This document shows positions 61,370 to 64,000 of a stretch of 64,000 nucleotides of DNA, piece after piece. Source of the DNA: an uncultured Pelagibacteraceae bacterium. GTDB taxonomy: Bacteria; Pseudomonadota; Alphaproteobacteria; Pelagibacterales; Pelagibacteraceae. Within the stretch, counting starts at the first letter, position 1. The number at the start of each line of letters is the position of its first letter. The position numbers and the translations under genes were made by a program. The notes under the pieces were generated by a model. That model saw nothing but the letters and a program-made list of their open reading frames with translations, did no database searches and had not been told where the DNA came from. Location of the stretch: positions 473,791-537,790 of the forward strand of contig CACGUZ010000001.1 of assembly GCA_902576375.1 (NCBI GenBank). Reading direction: 5' to 3'.

Positions 61370-63499
61370 ATGAAAAAATTTTTTCTATTTATCATATTTT
61401 TTGTGACATTAATTAACTCTAACTCTTTTGCTAATTTAGAATTTAAACAATTAAAAGATATTTCTGATGACACTGATGATTTAAGAGGAATTTTTATAAA
61501 GCCTGACGGGACACGGCTTTATGTTACAGAGGATAAAGATACCAACCAACAAAATGTAATTGAGTATACCTTAACAACACCTTTCGACGTAACTACTGCA
61601 AGTAATCCAAAAAAAACACTTTTAGCAATAACCGAGGGTGGTCTTTTATCAGTTCTAGATAATCCCCATGCAATTGAGTTTAAGCCCGATGGAACGGAGA
61701 TGTATATTATTCGAAGTGAAGGCGGCGCTAGAGTTTCAATTGAACAGTTTACACTCTCTAAACCCTGGGACACAACAACTATATCTTGGACTACTTTTAA
61801 AAATATAAAAACAGGGTGTTTTAGTAGTATTCAACAAAGAGGTTTAGACTTTAAACCTGACGGAACCCGAGTGTTTGTTGCTAGTCAAGGAAATAAAAAA
61901 GTTGGGCAATACGATTTAACAACCCCTTGGGATATTTCAACAGCGACTAATCAAGTATGTTCGAGTTTTGATGAGGAACAGGTTAGAAATATACAATTAA
62001 GTGCAGATGGAAATACTTTGTATCTAGCAGGAAATGATGATGATGATATTAAAAAGTACTCGTTATCTGCGCCTTACGACATTTCATCAATGACTCTACA
62101 AACAACAACTTTTTCAATAAGTTCTCAAACTGGTAATATAAGAGGATTTCACTTTTCATCTAATTTCACAAAACTATATGTTACAGGAGATAATGGTGGG
62201 ACCGACGATGTGATTTACGAATATGACGTGGACTGCGCTGGAACTATAGTCTGTGTCAATGCATCAACTAATGCTGATATGAAAGCTATCATTGAGGCAA
62301 ATGTTGAGTCTGCTAAACGTATAATTAGAAACAATACTCTTCCAATATTTCATAGGACTGAATGGTTAAGAAGACATAAAAACAAAGATAATTTCAATAA
62401 CCTTAATGCAGAGATAGATTTTACAAATGAAAAAATTGCAAGATTAGTTAGTGCTTTAGAACCCTTTAAAAAAGAAAAAGATAGAACTTATAGTAGTGAT
62501 GATTGGTTTCAGTGGAGCGAGGGAAGAGTAAGCCTAGGTAGAAAAAGTGCAATAAGTGGATCCTCTAGAAATATTCATGGTTATGGCGTTTCTATCGGTG
62601 CAGACAAAATTAGAAAGGATAATCGAGATGCAATGTATGGTTATGTTTTTCAATACGGAAATGATGATGTTGACATTGGGAGTAATGGCACGAACTTAAG
62701 TACGGATACATATAGTATAGCTATGTATAATACAAAATTTACAAATAATGAGACTTTTACCGATAGTATTATTGGATTTAGTTTATTAGACATTAATCAT
62801 AGAAGAGTAATTAATGGAAATACTTTAGAAGGCGATAGAGGAGGGCAACAGATATTTGGCTCAATTAATTTTGGAAAAAGAATGAATGATGAAAAACTAA
62901 ATTTAAGTCCAGGTATCAAAATAGATTTAGGTTATACAAAATTAAGAGAATTTAGAGAAAAAACTACACTTGGCAATAGTTTTGCAGATGCTTTAATTTA
63001 CAAAGATCAAAATATTAAAACAGCTTTAACTACAATTGGTTTACTTTTTGACACAGAAAATGAGCAGGAAGATAAAACAACCAATCATCATGGAAGAATC
63101 GAATATGTTGGAGATCTAAGTCCGTCATCTAACGCAGAGTTTACTTACAGGAATGATCAAGGAACTGGCTATAATTATACTACAAATAATAAGTCTAAAC
63201 ATAATTACAGAATAGGTTATGGTTTCGATATAACTACAATATCAGGCTGGTCCGTTGTAACAAGTTTTGAAAGATTTGGAGCTAGTGGAAAGGGTTTTTA
63301 TAATGAGCTTTATTTATTAATAGGATATGTCCCTATTGATGATATAAAACTTTCATTTGAGATTGATAATTCAAATACAGCAAGCTTAGAATTTGATAAC
63401 AAAATGGACAACTATAATTTTAAAATAAATTCTAATTTTGATTTTTTAAGTGACGAAAAAAATTATAATACGATGATATCAGTCAGTAATAACTTTTAA
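61370..63499 (+). CDS. outer-membrane autotransporter-type protein: beta-propeller-like passenger plus C-terminal barrel
   Basis: signal peptide; repeated [FI]KPDGTR[LV][YF]V units; C-terminal amphipathic strands ending in F. Confidence 0.7.
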   Translation: MKKFFLFIIFFVTLINSNSFANLEFKQLKDISDDTDDLRGIFIKPDGTRLYVTEDKDTNQQNVIEYTLTTPFDVTTASNPKKTLLAITEGGLLSVLDNPHAIEFKPDGTEMYIIRSEGGARVSIEQFTLSKPWDTTTISWTTFKNIKTGCFSSIQQRGLDFKPDGTRVFVASQGNKKVGQYDLTTPWDISTATNQVCSSFDEEQVRNIQLSADGNTLYLAGNDDDDIKKYSLSAPYDISSMTLQTTTFSISSQTGNIRGFHFSSNFTKLYVTGDNGGTDDVIYEYDVDCAGTIVCVNASTNADMKAIIEANVESAKRIIRNNTLPIFHRTEWLRRHKNKDNFNNLNAEIDFTNEKIARLVSALEPFKKEKDRTYSSDDWFQWSEGRVSLGRKSAISGSSRNIHGYGVSIGADKIRKDNRDAMYGYVFQYGNDDVDIGSNGTNLSTDTYSIAMYNTKFTNNETFTDSIIGFSLLDINHRRVINGNTLEGDRGGQQIFGSINFGKRMNDEKLNLSPGIKIDLGYTKLREFREKTTLGNSFADALIYKDQNIKTALTTIGLLFDTENEQEDKTTNHHGRIEYVGDLSPSSNAEFTYRNDQGTGYNYTTNNKSKHNYRIGYGFDITTISGWSVVTSFERFGASGKGFYNELYLLIGYVPIDDIKLSFEIDNSNTASLEFDNKMDNYNFKINSNFDFLSDEKNYNTMISVSNNF

Positions 63500-63577
63500 T
63501 CAATAAATATCATAGAATTGAAACATGAAAAAATATAGATTGAATAAATAATACAAGAAATATCTTTATCTTCATTC

Positions 63578-64000
63578 TTAATTCCAAATTTTCCAAGCCT
63601 TTACTTTACTTTTCCAAATCTTATTTAATTCAATCTTTTCCCTTGTAGTATCCATACAAGCCCAAAATCCTTTATGTCTATAACCAATAAGCTGTTTATC
63701 TTTTAATAAATTTGAAAGAGAATCTTTTTCAAATATAGTTTTATCATTCCTTAAGTAATTAAATATCTTATTGCTCAAAATATAAAAACCTCCATTAATA
63801 TATTCAATAGGTTTTTCTTTCATCTTTTTTATTTTATTGTGATTGTCAAAAGTTACGACTCCTTTTGGGTTCCTGTATCTTACTGCTGTGAGAGTAGCAA
63901 TTTTATTTTTTTTGATATGAAATTTTATCAGTTTATTAATGTTTACATCACAAAGTCCATCTCCATACGTCATACAAAAATAATTTTCTTTATTAACAAA
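63578..64000 (-). CDS. sugar nucleotidyltransferase, glucose-1-phosphate cytidylyltransferase-like, 5' part beyond window end
   Basis: ...FVNKENYFCMTYGDGLCDVNI, EKPIEYINGGFYILSNKIF, GFWACMDTTREK; frame stays open to window edge. Confidence 0.85.
   Translation of the reverse strand, partial: FVNKENYFCMTYGDGLCDVNINKLIKFHIKKNKIATLTAVRYRNPKGVVTFDNHNKIKKMKEKPIEYINGGFYILSNKIFNYLRNDKTIFEKDSLSNLLKDKQLIGYRHKGFWACMDTTREKIELNKIWKSKVKAWKIWN

Overview
AT-rich, densely packed window whose gene content looks like a SAR11/Pelagibacterales-type alphaproteobacterium (inference from gene content and composition). Positions 1-48 kb and 60.5-64 kb are mostly recognisable chromosomal genes: methylthioadenosine salvage plus spermidine synthesis, amino-acid ABC transporter, TRAP transporter, class I ribonucleotide reductase, 2-methylcitrate cycle, glmU-like/glmS, DAHP synthase, cysS, cimA, rpsD, pur operon, map/sfsA and nadK. 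The standout region is 49.06-60.56 kb, upstream of an intact tRNA-Leu(TAA) at 60477-60562. The promoter region and 5' half of this tRNA gene (39 bp, ending in the anticodon loop) occur again at 53039 and 57735, plus a decayed copy at 49113, so three back-to-back units of about 3.9, 4.7 and 2.7 kb are delimited. The two younger units have unrelated cargo: a restriction-modification/EVE-like set in one, three secreted proteins in the other. Their ends nevertheless share a precise architecture: three AGTC iterons at 10-bp period starting 24 bp past the core on the left, two iterons at +126/+127, and a four-iteron right arm with 10/9/11-bp spacing at exactly the same distance from the core. The inner iteron word is element-specific (TAGAAG in one, TAGGAT in the other) and matches between the two ends of each element. 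No integrase is visible inside either unit. I interpret these as non-autonomous, integrase-less cassettes that integrate into the 5' half of tRNA-Leu and re-supply the promoter of a tRNA-nadK transcription unit. This is my main candidate for an undescribed system.
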